A stretch of DNA of 64,000 bases from Geomicrobium halophilum (lineage in GTDB: Bacteria > Bacillota > Bacilli > Bacillales > Marinococcaceae). Under the pieces are notes generated by a model that searched no databases, had not been told where the DNA came from, and saw only the letters and a list, made by a program, of their open reading frames with translations. Numbering within the stretch: the stretch's first letter is position 1; each line of letters starts with the position of its first letter. The stretch spans positions 682,001 to 746,000 of the forward strand of contig NZ_JACHHJ010000001.1 in the NCBI RefSeq assembly GCF_014207655.1, read 5' to 3'. Below are positions 53,706 to 62,689 of the stretch, piece by piece. The position numbers and the translations under genes were made by a program.

Positions 53706-54722
53706 TTGGAATTCCACAAAATAAGAAAACGTTTAAACTTGTTAGGAATCCTTTTATTGTTAGCTGTCATATTAACCTCCTGCAATAATGAAGCTGCAGA
53801 CAATGATTGGCAGCATGCCCATATTTCCGGGCCGACGAATTCAGGGTGGTATCCACTTTCAACGTTATTTTCCGACATTTGGATGGATGAATTGGAAGAG
53901 GTGGATGTGACCGTTGTTGAAGGCGGGGCGATTGGAAACATTCGCGAAGTGAATACAGGGATCGATGTGCAGACCGGATTTGCTTTTGCCTCTGACTTTG
54001 TTGATGGAATGAACGGTGAAGGTGCGTTTGAAGGCGAACCTCAAGAGAATGTGAAGGCCATCGGAGCTTTTTATCCTACTTTTTGGAACATTGCGGTTTT
54101 GGAAGATAGTCCCTATGAATCCCTGGAAGATGTGGTCGAATATGGTGCAGATGTGATCCCCGGGAATCCCGGAGATGCAAGTGAAGCAACGTTTCACCGC
54201 ATTTTTGAAGCCATGGGTTATGACGAAGAGGGTTTGGAAGAAGCGGGGGTTTCCGTTGATTATGGCGGTTATGGAGATGCTGCTAATCAGATGAGGGATG
54301 GGATTATTGATCTTACTGTTCAGGGAGGAGGTCCGTATGTTCCTGGTTTGACGGAAATTGACGCCACCCAGTCTGTGCGTCTTTTGTCGGTTCCAGAGGA
54401 AGTGAGGGATGAGTTGGATGAGCAAGGGTATGGATACACCACTGACTTGGAGATTCCCGCTGAGAGTTACAGCGGTCAAACCGAGGACACTCCAACGATT
54501 GCAAGCTGGGCGATGATGATCGTAAACGAGGATATGGATGAGGAAGTCGTTTATGAACTAACCAAGGCCATTTGGGAAAATGTCGATCGTGTGGAGGATG
54601 AACAACCAACACGGGGTGTATGGTTTGACCCCGAAGTGGCTTATGAAGAAATTGAAGATCCTGCAGAAAATATTCACCCAGGTGCGTTACGTTATTACGA
54701 AGAAATTGGTGTAACTGACTAG
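53706..54722 (+). CDS. TRAP transporter substrate-binding lipoprotein, TAXI family
   Basis: A 338-residue TAXI-type receptor. Signal peptide LLGILLLLAVILTSC with lipobox Cys26, then SGPTNSGWYPLSTLFSDIW, VVEGGAIGNIREVNTG, VIPGNPGDASEATFHRIFEAMGY and FDPEVAYEEIEDPAENIHPGALRYYEE, all TAXI hallmarks. Highly acidic, as for a salt-adapted surface protein. TTG start at 53706 with GGAGGGG 5 nt before it. Paired with the fused permease 18 nt downstream; the ligand is probably a carboxylate, consistent with the downstream acyl-CoA genes. Confidence 0.93.
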   Translation: MEFHKIRKRLNLLGILLLLAVILTSCNNEAADNDWQHAHISGPTNSGWYPLSTLFSDIWMDELEEVDVTVVEGGAIGNIREVNTGIDVQTGFAFASDFVDGMNGEGAFEGEPQENVKAIGAFYPTFWNIAVLEDSPYESLEDVVEYGADVIPGNPGDASEATFHRIFEAMGYDEEGLEEAGVSVDYGGYGDAANQMRDGIIDLTVQGGGPYVPGLTEIDATQSVRLLSVPEEVRDELDEQGYGYTTDLEIPAESYSGQTEDTPTIASWAMMIVNEDMDEEVVYELTKAIWENVDRVEDEQPTRGVWFDPEVAYEEIEDPAENIHPGALRYYEEIGVTD

Positions 54723-54739
54723 AAAGGGGGGAGTGCGCA

Positions 54740-56731
54740 ATGGAGAAACATACGAGCGAACAATCAAGTGAAAAAATTGATTTAACAATCGCAGAAGAAA
54801 AAATGAATTCTTCCATAGAAAAAGCTTTGTATAACCCGGAATGTTGGTCATTTTGGAAGCGGTTACGGCAATTGATGATTGCCATCATTGCGATCATTCT
54901 TGCGATTTATGTGATCTACTTTGCGGCTGCCGGTGGTTTGCCGGCCTGGCAGCATCGCGCAGTTTTTACATCCATTGGATTGATTCTTTGTTTTAGTACA
55001 TTTTCCTACCATAAAAACAAAAAACCTGGGCACCTTTTATTTGATGTTGTGCCTTTGACCTTGTCAATTGCCCTGCTCGGGCATGTGTTTCTTTCATACC
55101 CGGAAATTGCTCTTCGGCAGGGAGCTTCTACTCTTTTTGATCAAATGGTAGCTACGGTCACGATTTTGCTCATTATTGAAGGGGTCCGAAGAACGATCGG
55201 GCACGCGATGGCGATTTTGGCGTTGTTTTTCTGGCTGTATATTTTTATTGGCCCAATCTTTCCGGGAATCTTAGGACATCAAGGTTTTAGTTACGGCCGG
55301 ATGACGGATGCCCTCTTTATTACGACAAATGGAATCTTCAGTGATCCTATCTATGTAGCTTCCACCGTGCTTATTCTATTCCTTATCTTTGCCGCATTTA
55401 TGATGCGCACGGGGGTTGGACAGTTTTTTATTGAGTTTGCATTTTCATTAACTGGACGTATTCGCGGCGGGCCGGCTCTCGCTTCGGTGTTATCAAGCGG
55501 GTTGTTGGCAACGGTGAGCGGAAATGGAGCTGCGAATGCCTCCATGACGGGGCCGTTTACGATTCCGCTTATGAAAAGGGTCGGTTATACGAAAACATTT
55601 TCCGGTGCCGTGGAAGCGGTTGCTTCACAAGGTGGGCAGATTATGCCTCCGATTATGGGCGCTGCTGCTTTTGTTATGGCGGAATACACGGGAATACCTT
55701 ACATTGAAGTTGCCGCTTTTGCGCTCCTTCCTGCTACTTTATTTTTTACCGTCGTTGGGGTTGTGATTTATTTTCAAGCTCGTCGTTTAGGTTTGGAAGG
55801 AATTCCGGGATATCAACTTCCAAACTTCTGGAAACTTATCGCAGGTAAAGGGTATTTAATTCTCCCATTAGTGATCATCATTATATTGATGGTCATCGGT
55901 TATAGCCCTATGAGAGCCGGAATGTGGGCATTGCTCTCCGTATTTATACTAAGCTTGTTTAAAAAAGAGAGCCGCTTGAATCTGATGGCTATCTTGGCTG
56001 CCTTGGAAAAAGGGATTCGCAATGCCGTGCCGACGATTATGGCTTGTGCAGGGGCCGGTATAATTGCCGGGTCTGTGATTATGACGGGACTTGGGATGAG
56101 CTTTTCCCGGTTCGCAGTCGAAATGTCAGGCGGACAACTGTTGCCGCTATTGTTGCTGATCATGATCGCATCCATTATTTTAGGAATGGGCATGCCGACG
56201 GTGTCAGCATATGTCATTCTCGCAACTGTTGCAGCAGGGGCATTAACCGAATTAGGCGTAGAGATGATTGTTGCCCATTTCTTTGTTTTCTATTTTGGCA
56301 TCTTTTCCGGAATTACACCACCGGTGGCGATCACATCGTACATTACAGCAGGAATCGCGGGAAGCAATCCATTACGCACCGCCGTCTATTCCCTTCGAGT
56401 GGGGATGGCTGGCTTTATATTGCCGTACATGCTCGTCTATAATTCTTCGCTTTCCCTTGAAGGTAGCTTCATTTCGATCATTTTCGGCATTATGACAGCT
56501 CTATTGGGACTTGTGGCATTTGCCGGATTTATTGAAGGATGTATGTTGAAAATAACGGCTGTTTGGGAGCGAATTTTTCTATTAGTTTCGGCCATTCTAT
56601 TGGTCTCGGATCATATCTGGACGGATTTCCTCGGTCTCGCGCTGCTATTGTTCATATTTATCTATCAATGGAGCGCTAAGGATAAACGAACATTAATGGA
56701 TATTTCATCAGTAGAAAGAAAAGGACTGTGA
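54740..56731 (+). CDS. TRAP transporter fused permease (4TM/12TM)
   Basis: A 663-residue membrane protein that joins the small (DctQ-like, first third) and large (DctM-like) subunits, the standard partner of TAXI receptors. ILSSGLLATVSGNGAANASMTGPFTIPLMKR, GGQIMPPIMGAAAFVMAEYTGIPY and IILGMGMPTVSAYVILATVAA with FSGITPPVAITSYITAGIAGSNP are typical of the large subunit's substrate and Na+ paths. RBS AAGGGGGGAG before ATG 54740. Na+-driven uptake suits an alkaliphile or halophile. Confidence 0.95.
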   Translation: MEKHTSEQSSEKIDLTIAEEKMNSSIEKALYNPECWSFWKRLRQLMIAIIAIILAIYVIYFAAAGGLPAWQHRAVFTSIGLILCFSTFSYHKNKKPGHLLFDVVPLTLSIALLGHVFLSYPEIALRQGASTLFDQMVATVTILLIIEGVRRTIGHAMAILALFFWLYIFIGPIFPGILGHQGFSYGRMTDALFITTNGIFSDPIYVASTVLILFLIFAAFMMRTGVGQFFIEFAFSLTGRIRGGPALASVLSSGLLATVSGNGAANASMTGPFTIPLMKRVGYTKTFSGAVEAVASQGGQIMPPIMGAAAFVMAEYTGIPYIEVAAFALLPATLFFTVVGVVIYFQARRLGLEGIPGYQLPNFWKLIAGKGYLILPLVIIIILMVIGYSPMRAGMWALLSVFILSLFKKESRLNLMAILAALEKGIRNAVPTIMACAGAGIIAGSVIMTGLGMSFSRFAVEMSGGQLLPLLLLIMIASIILGMGMPTVSAYVILATVAAGALTELGVEMIVAHFFVFYFGIFSGITPPVAITSYITAGIAGSNPLRTAVYSLRVGMAGFILPYMLVYNSSLSLEGSFISIIFGIMTALLGLVAFAGFIEGCMLKITAVWERIFLLVSAILLVSDHIWTDFLGLALLLFIFIYQWSAKDKRTLMDISSVERKGL

Positions 56732-56801
56732 AGATGGGTCGATATTCTACCTTGAGAGAGTGAAAACAAGGGGGGAGTATCCAGTGAATGCCCCCATTGA
56801 C

Positions 56802-56829
56802 ACCGGTTTCAATGTGAAGCCGGTTTTTT
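56802..56829 (+). terminator. Rho-independent terminator after the TRAP genes
   Basis: ACCGGTTTCA pairs with TGAAGCCGGT across ATG, followed by six T. A 15-codon frame (GTG 56784 to TAA 56831, with GGGGGGAG before it) runs through the hairpin. Confidence 0.88.
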
Positions 56830-56871
56830 AATGTCCAGGATACAATATTAAATTAAATCATACATATTTGA

Positions 56872-56883
56872 TTTTATTACGTG
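56872..56883 (+). promoter_or_regulatory. Shared 12-mer, copy 2 (candidate enhancer element)
   Basis: TTTTATTACGTG, ending 30 nt before the -24/-12 element at 56914; TCATACAT also occurs upstream of both copies. Confidence 0.55.
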
Positions 56884-56913
56884 TCAAGAAGGCCCTTGAA
56901 AACCTCATAAAAC

Positions 56914-56931
56914 ATGGCATGCTTCTTGCAT
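56914..56931 (+). promoter_or_regulatory. Sigma-54 (-24/-12) promoter of the beta-oxidation operon
   Basis: ATGGCATGCTTCTTGCAT, with GG and GC exactly 10 nt apart, 38 nt before the dehydrogenase ATG. Confidence 0.85.
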
Positions 56932-56968
56932 TTTTAATGGGAGAGTATACATCTGGAGGAGGAAAAGC

Positions 56969-58117
56969 ATGAATTATAATATCAGCGAAGAAAATGAACA
57001 AATGCGGATGATGGTGAAAAACTTTGTAGAAAACGAAGTAGAACCTTATGCCCAGGAGATTGAAGAAGAGGATGATATCCCGCAGCATCTTGTCGATCAG
57101 GCCAAAGAGCTTGGGCTTTTTGGATTGAGTATTCCTGAGGAGTATGGGGGAATCGGTCTCGATACGGTCGGAAAGTGCATCGTGTACGAACAGTTGGGGC
57201 GTACGCACAATGGCTATGTCTCTCTCATTGGCGCCCACACCGGGATTGGGACTACGGGACTTGTACGGCTGGCTTCGGAGCGGTTAAAACAGAAATATTT
57301 GCCGGATTTAGCAGCAGGAAAGAAAATTGGCTGCTTCGCGCTTTCGGAACCAGGAGCAGGGTCGGATGCCACCAACCTTGGAACAACAGCGGAGAAAAAA
57401 GGGGATAAATGGATCGTAAACGGGACCAAACATTTTATTACAAATGCACCAATCGCCGATGTTTTCACTGTGTTCGCTCTGACTGACAAAGAAAAAGGAG
57501 CCAAAGGCGGCATCACTGCTTTTGTCATCGAAAAAGATTTTCCAGGGGTTACAGTAGGGAAGCCAGATAAGAAAATGGGCTTAAAAGGATCTCATACAAG
57601 CCAGGTAGTCTTTGAAGATTGTGAGGTCCCTGAAGAAAATGTGATTGGTGAAGTTGGAATGGGATATGTATCGGCGCTCACCATCTTAGGTGAAGGGCGT
57701 GTCGGATTAGCAGCCCGTTCTGTTGGATCATCGAAGAAGCTCATAGATCTTTCCATGGAGTATGCGGAAGAAAGGAAACAATTTGGAAAGCCGATTTCAA
57801 AACAGCAAGCGATTCAGTGGATGCTGGCTGATATGGAAACGGAAACAGAAGCTGCCAAAACGATGACCTATCGGGCTGCATGGCTGATTGATCAAGGTGA
57901 AAAAGCGATTAAAGAAAGTTCAATGGCAAAACTTTTTGCAACGGAAACGTACAACAATGTTGCTGATAAAGCGGTGCAAATCCATGGCGGGATGGGTTAT
58001 ATGGCTGAGTATCCGGCTGAACGATTTTACCGGGATGCCAGAATTACGAAAATCTATGAAGGTACCAATGAGATTCAGAGACTCATTATTTCCAAAGAAA
58101 TGTTGAAAGGCTCGTGA
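56969..58117 (+). CDS. Acyl-CoA dehydrogenase (short/medium-chain type)
   Basis: First step of beta-oxidation, FAD-linked. 382 residues: GLFGLSIPEEYGGIGLD, CFALSEPGAGSDATNLGTTAEKKGD, WIVNGTKHFITNAP, AEERKQFGKPISKQQAIQWMLADM, VQIHGGMGYMAEYP and IYEGTNEIQRL with the catalytic Glu364, unlike the variant enzyme at 5296. GGAGGAGG before ATG 56969. First gene of a five-gene run ending in thiolase, under the promoter at 56914. Confidence 0.95.
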   Translation: MNYNISEENEQMRMMVKNFVENEVEPYAQEIEEEDDIPQHLVDQAKELGLFGLSIPEEYGGIGLDTVGKCIVYEQLGRTHNGYVSLIGAHTGIGTTGLVRLASERLKQKYLPDLAAGKKIGCFALSEPGAGSDATNLGTTAEKKGDKWIVNGTKHFITNAPIADVFTVFALTDKEKGAKGGITAFVIEKDFPGVTVGKPDKKMGLKGSHTSQVVFEDCEVPEENVIGEVGMGYVSALTILGEGRVGLAARSVGSSKKLIDLSMEYAEERKQFGKPISKQQAIQWMLADMETETEAAKTMTYRAAWLIDQGEKAIKESSMAKLFATETYNNVADKAVQIHGGMGYMAEYPAERFYRDARITKIYEGTNEIQRLIISKEMLKGS

Positions 58118-58121
58118 GGCT

Positions 58122-59726
58122 ATGGAACGCATTTGGCTCGAGCATTATCCTGAAAATGTGCCGGCGGACATTGAGGTTCCGAACCTTTCCGTCTACGATT
58201 TTCTGGAAAGGACGGCAGAAGATTATGGTGAGGTTCTCGCGGTCATTGATGGTGAGATGACTTACACGTATGAGGAATTGAGAGAAGAAGTGCAACGTTT
58301 CGCATCTTCTCTCTCGAATATCGGACTTCAAAAAGGGGATCGTGTCGCTTTAATGCTGCCAAATAGTGTTGAATATATCATGAGCTATTTTGCGGTCCAG
58401 CGTCTCGGCGGCATTATTGTCCAAGTGAACCCGATGTATCAAGAGGGGGAACTTGAGCATATTTTCCAACAAACGCATCCCTTGATGCTCATCGGGGAAG
58501 CAAAGCAAAAAGAGAAGATACAAACGATGAAAGGTCCAACATTTTCTATTTTTCATGGCCCCACAACTTTAGGGGAGAATGAATTTCATTTACACGATCT
58601 CCTTGACCAGGAGGATAGGAATATCCCTAAGACGATGATTGACTCCAAGGAAGATCCAGCGTTGATCCAATTTACAGGTGGGACAACCGGAACACCCAAA
58701 GGGGCCGTTCTTTCCCACTACAATTTAGTAGGAAACGTCTACCAAACGTTTGCATTCACATCAAACACCCTGCAAAGACCCGGTGAGGTTTTCCTTGGTG
58801 CTGCCCCTTTTTATCATGTAATGGCAATGTCGAGTGTTCTCAACCAAGGGGTTTTTGCTGCCGCGACAATCATTTGTATGAGGAAGTGGACGGTGGAAGA
58901 GGCCGTGGATATTATCGAACGTTATCGCCCTACCTATTTCCCCGCTGTACCAACGATGTACATTGGATTATTACGTTATGCAGAGAACTATCCTATTTCC
59001 CTTGATTCGATCAAGATGATGACGAGTGGAAGCGCACCTTTACCTGTCGAAGTAATGCGAAAAGTTGAGCAAATGACAGGAGGGATAATCTCCGAGGGGT
59101 ATGGTTTGTCAGAAACTTCTCCAACGACACATCGAAACCCATTCCGAGGAAAACGGAAGACGGGGAGCATTGGACTTCCATTACCGAGCACTCAATGTAA
59201 AATTGTTGATATCGAAAGCGGTGAACAACTATCAGTTGGCCAGACCGGTGAATTGTGGATTAAGGGGCCACAAGTAATGCTCGGCTATTGGGGATTACCG
59301 GAAGAGACAGAGGAACAGATTCAGGATGGTTGGTTTGCTACCGGGGACATTGCTGAAGTTGACAGTGAAGGTTACTTCTATATTGTAGGTCGAAAAAAAG
59401 AAATGGTGATTGGCAGCGGCTTTAATATTTACCCGAGCGAAGTAGAAGGAATTATATATGAACACTCGAGTATTCATGAACTCGTCGTTTACGGGGTGCC
59501 GGATCCTTATCGTGGAGAAACGTTAAAAGCATCTATCGTCTTAAAAGAAGGAGAAACGCTTTCTGCAGAAGAATTAACGGCTTGGTGCAAAAACCGAATG
59601 GCAAGCTATAAGGTTCCGAAGATCATCGATTTTCGCGATTCGATTCCGAAAACGAGCGTGGGGAAAATATTGCGCCGGGAACTCGTTCAGGAAACGATCG
59701 ATCAAATGAAAAAGGAGAGGAGTTAA
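58122..59726 (+). CDS. Fatty-acid/acyl-CoA ligase (AMP-forming)
   Basis: A 534-residue ligase: IQFTGGTTGTPKGAVLSH (P-loop), EGYGLSETSPTTHRNP, ATGDIAEVDSEGYFYIVGRKKEM, GFNIYPSEVE and PKTSVGKILRREL with the catalytic Lys. It resembles long-chain fatty-acid CoA ligases, but TRAP import would suit short or medium acids. Starts 5 nt after the dehydrogenase stop. Different from the ligase at 8413, so the two probably serve different acids. Confidence 0.93.
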   Translation: MERIWLEHYPENVPADIEVPNLSVYDFLERTAEDYGEVLAVIDGEMTYTYEELREEVQRFASSLSNIGLQKGDRVALMLPNSVEYIMSYFAVQRLGGIIVQVNPMYQEGELEHIFQQTHPLMLIGEAKQKEKIQTMKGPTFSIFHGPTTLGENEFHLHDLLDQEDRNIPKTMIDSKEDPALIQFTGGTTGTPKGAVLSHYNLVGNVYQTFAFTSNTLQRPGEVFLGAAPFYHVMAMSSVLNQGVFAAATIICMRKWTVEEAVDIIERYRPTYFPAVPTMYIGLLRYAENYPISLDSIKMMTSGSAPLPVEVMRKVEQMTGGIISEGYGLSETSPTTHRNPFRGKRKTGSIGLPLPSTQCKIVDIESGEQLSVGQTGELWIKGPQVMLGYWGLPEETEEQIQDGWFATGDIAEVDSEGYFYIVGRKKEMVIGSGFNIYPSEVEGIIYEHSSIHELVVYGVPDPYRGETLKASIVLKEGETLSAEELTAWCKNRMASYKVPKIIDFRDSIPKTSVGKILRRELVQETIDQMKKERS

Positions 59727-59728
59727 TA

Positions 59729-60595
59729 ATGGTTCAACCCGTCAAAAAAGTTGCAGTTATTGGGGCAGGTGCGATGGGCTCTCAGATTGCAGCCGTATGT
59801 GCCCTCGCCGGCTTTAATGTACGGATCCAGGATATCCATGAGCCCACATTTGAAAAAAATATGGAAGAGATCAGTCAACGTTTGCAACGGAAAGTAGAAA
59901 AGGGAAAGCTGTCTCAGCAAGAATTGGATGATCGTTTTACACGGCTTGTTTTTGAACCTGAGATTGAAAGCGCTGTCGCTGGCTGTGATTTTGTTATCGA
60001 GGCCATTGTGGAGGATATTCAGACGAAACGGAAAGTTTTTCAAGAAGTGGATTTACATGCACCGAAAAACGCGATTTTGGCGACCAATAGCTCAACGATT
60101 GTAAGTTCAAAGATTGCAGATGTAACGTCTCGTCCGGATCTAGTGTGCAATTTTCATTTTTTTAACCCGGCGCTCGTCATGGAACTCATTGAGGTTGTCC
60201 AGGGACCGCATACGTCAGACGAAACAGCACAGACAGCGATGGAATTTGCACGAAAAATCAATAAAACACCAATCTTGTTGCAAAAAGAACTCAGCGGATT
60301 TGTAGCTAATCGCATGCTTGGCAGTCTTATGGATGAAGCATTGGATTTATATGAAAAAGGTGTCGCCAGCCATGAAGATATTGACCTTGCTTGTACGAAA
60401 GCCCTCAATCACCCGATTGGTCCGTTTCAATTGATCGACTTAACAGGGATTGATGTGCATTATCACGTACGGATGCAGCGTTATGAAGAATCGGGGGATG
60501 AATCCCAAAAACCGGCTGAATCGGTGAGGGAAAAATACAAAGCTGGTGAACTCGGACACAAAACCGGTAAAGGTTTCTACACGTATAATTCTTAA
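59729..60595 (+). CDS. 3-hydroxyacyl-CoA dehydrogenase 1
   Basis: A 288-residue single-domain NAD-linked enzyme of the 3-hydroxybutyryl-CoA dehydrogenase type: KVAVIGAGAMGSQIAAVCALAGF (NAD site), DFVIEAIVEDIQTKRKVFQEVD, ILATNSSTIVSSKIAD, NFHFFNPALVMELIEVV (catalytic His) and NRMLGSLMDEALDLYEKG. It starts 3 nt after the ligase stop, behind AAAAGGAGAGGAG. A second enzyme of the family is at 62690; the SSTI motif here against TSTLSP there points to different substrates. Confidence 0.93.
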   Translation: MVQPVKKVAVIGAGAMGSQIAAVCALAGFNVRIQDIHEPTFEKNMEEISQRLQRKVEKGKLSQQELDDRFTRLVFEPEIESAVAGCDFVIEAIVEDIQTKRKVFQEVDLHAPKNAILATNSSTIVSSKIADVTSRPDLVCNFHFFNPALVMELIEVVQGPHTSDETAQTAMEFARKINKTPILLQKELSGFVANRMLGSLMDEALDLYEKGVASHEDIDLACTKALNHPIGPFQLIDLTGIDVHYHVRMQRYEESGDESQKPAESVREKYKAGELGHKTGKGFYTYNS

Positions 60596-60610
60596 AAAGG
60601 GGAGATGAGG

Positions 60611-61387
60611 ATGGATGGGGAGCTGATTCAATTAAAAATCGAAGAGCGCTGGGCGACGGTAACGATTAATCGGCCGGAAGTTCGAAACGCGATTAACACA
60701 CAGGTGCTAGAGGAAATTGAGTACGCGCTGGATGAAGTGGGCAATCGTTCAGATGTGAATGGCGTTATTTTCACAGGAGCAGGTGAAAAAGCATTTGCTG
60801 CAGGCGCAGACATTCAACAGCTTCAAAATAAGGAAGCCATAGATGCGTTATCTCCGGGGATGCAAAGTGTGTATGATAAATTAGCAGACTTTGAAAAACC
60901 GACGATTGCCATGATTAATGGTGCTGCTGCCGGTGGTGGTTGTGAATTGGCCTTGGCCTGTGATATTCGTGTAGCAAGTTCAAAGGCAAAGATTGGACTT
61001 CCTGAATTGAATTTGGGCATTATTCCAGGTGCAGGCGGAACGCAACGTTTAACCCGCTTGGTTGGGAAAGGAAAAGCCGTTGAGATGATTTTACGAGGAA
61101 AACTTATCGATGCCGATGAAGCGCACCGCATCGGCCTTGTGAATGCAGTGGGTTCTCCGGAAGAGCTCGAGGGGAAAGTTCGGGAGATCACAGAAGATAT
61201 TTCCGCCAAAGGGCCTCTTGCTGTCCGCCTTGCGAAGATGGTCGTGACTCGGGGAGCGGATTCGAATCTTGAAACTGCTGAGCTTCTGGAAAAGCTGGCA
61301 CAGGCGGTAGCTTTTCAATCAGGGGATAAATATGAAGGCACTAGTGCTTTTCTGGAGAAACGAAAGGCAAATTTTCAAGGAAAATAG
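60611..61387 (+). CDS. Enoyl-CoA hydratase
   Basis: A 258-residue crotonase-fold protein. ATVTINRPEVRNAINTQVL, FAAGADIQQLQNKEAID (oxyanion hole), AMINGAAAGGGCELALACDIRVAS and LGIIPGAGGTQRLTRLVGK, with the two catalytic Glu positions (CELALACD and PELNLGIIPG) both in place. It hydrates trans-2-enoyl-CoA. Start ATG 60611 preferred over 60605 because AAAAGGGGAG ends at 60604. Confidence 0.93.
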   Translation: MDGELIQLKIEERWATVTINRPEVRNAINTQVLEEIEYALDEVGNRSDVNGVIFTGAGEKAFAAGADIQQLQNKEAIDALSPGMQSVYDKLADFEKPTIAMINGAAAGGGCELALACDIRVASSKAKIGLPELNLGIIPGAGGTQRLTRLVGKGKAVEMILRGKLIDADEAHRIGLVNAVGSPEELEGKVREITEDISAKGPLAVRLAKMVVTRGADSNLETAELLEKLAQAVAFQSGDKYEGTSAFLEKRKANFQGK

Positions 61388-61399
61388 AAAGGAGGAAAA

Positions 61400-62590
61400 A
61401 TGATGAACATCCGAAATAAAGAAATTGTCATTGCGAGCGCTGTGCGAACAGCAGTAGGACGTGCCGGGGGTTCCCTTCGGAATGTAGACAGCGGCCACAT
61501 GGCTAGTACAGTGATTAAAGAAGCAGTATCAAGAGCAGGGGTTGAAAATGGTGATGTGGATGAAGTCATTTTAGGGGAAGTACGACAAACCACGGCTTCG
61601 TCGAATGTAGCACGGGTGGCCGCTTTGCGGGCAGGGATCCCGGAAAGTAAACCGGCGTTCACGGTGAACCGTCTTTGTGCTTCGAGCATGCAAGCCATTG
61701 GTGCCGGTGTCCAACAAATCTTGTTTGACCAGGCGGATGTGGTTGTGGCCGGTGGAACAGAAAACATGAGTCAGGCCCCGATGTATCTGCGCAATTCCCG
61801 CTACGGGGAAGGGTCACCGACACTCGTGGATTCTAACCTGGAAGCCGGGCAGCAGCCAAAAGAAATTTACGGCGATAAGCTTGGCATGGGGACAACCGCT
61901 GAAAATGTCGCGGAGCGGTACAACGTGTCTCGTGAAGATCAAGACGCATTTGCTTTTGAAAGCCAGCAACGAGCCAAAAAAGCGTTAGAAAATGAAATCT
62001 TTGCAGAGGAAATTGTGCCTGTTGAAGTCAAACAGCGAAAACATGCGTTCACGTTTTCTGTCGATGAACATCCACGGGACACGTCTTTGGAGAAACTTGC
62101 CTCTTTAAAATCGGCGTTTAAAACTGATGGTTCAGTAACGGCGGGAAATGCCTGCGGGCGAAATGATGGGGCATCTGCGCTTGTACTTATGACGAAAGAG
62201 AAAGCGGATGCCTTCGGGATTGCACCAATGGCCACCATTGTGGATTGGACGAGTGTGGGTGTCGATCCGGAGATCATGGGTATTGGTCCTGTTCCAGCCG
62301 TGCAAAAGCTTTTCGAAAAAACCGGTAAACGCAAGGAAGATATCGGGGTTTGGGAACTCAATGAAGCATTTGCGTCACAATCACTCGCAGTGATTCGTGA
62401 GCTAGGTTTGCCACAAGAAGAAGTTAATCGAAACGGGGGTGCCATCGCCTTGGGGCATCCACTTGGAGCAACAGGCGCGCGGATTACAACATCGCTCCTC
62501 TATGAAATGAAGCGTAAGGATGAACAGTATGGAGTTGCCACTTTGTGCGTAGGCGGTGGCCAGGGAATGGCCCTAATGCTCTCACGTTAA
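61400..62590 (+). CDS. Acetyl-CoA C-acyltransferase (thiolase)
   Basis: A 396-residue thiolase closing the beta-oxidation cycle. VIASAVRTAVGRAGGSL, NRLCASSMQAIG with the nucleophilic Cys, GGTENMSQAP, ELNEAFASQSLAVIRELG, GAIALGHPLGATGAR with the catalytic His, and TLCVGGGQGMAL with the second Cys are all seen. AAAGGAGG before ATG 61400 (61403 also possible). Followed by a strong terminator hairpin before the second hydroxyacyl-CoA dehydrogenase. Confidence 0.95.
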   Translation: MMNIRNKEIVIASAVRTAVGRAGGSLRNVDSGHMASTVIKEAVSRAGVENGDVDEVILGEVRQTTASSNVARVAALRAGIPESKPAFTVNRLCASSMQAIGAGVQQILFDQADVVVAGGTENMSQAPMYLRNSRYGEGSPTLVDSNLEAGQQPKEIYGDKLGMGTTAENVAERYNVSREDQDAFAFESQQRAKKALENEIFAEEIVPVEVKQRKHAFTFSVDEHPRDTSLEKLASLKSAFKTDGSVTAGNACGRNDGASALVLMTKEKADAFGIAPMATIVDWTSVGVDPEIMGIGPVPAVQKLFEKTGKRKEDIGVWELNEAFASQSLAVIRELGLPQEEVNRNGGAIALGHPLGATGARITTSLLYEMKRKDEQYGVATLCVGGGQGMALMLSR

Positions 62591-62640
62591 AAATGCTTAA
62601 TTTCGTAATAAAGTATAAGCAAAACGACGGGTTTTGTCAG

Positions 62641-62663
62641 ACTTGGCGATTAGCCAAGTTTTT
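62641..62663 (+). terminator. Rho-independent terminator between thiolase and dehydrogenase 2
   Basis: ACTTGGC (62641-62647) and GCCAAGT (62653-62659) with GATTA loop, running into TTTT. It separates the last gene from the operon in part. Confidence 0.85.
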
Positions 62664-62689
62664 CTAAAAGTTAGAAAGAGGTGAACGTC

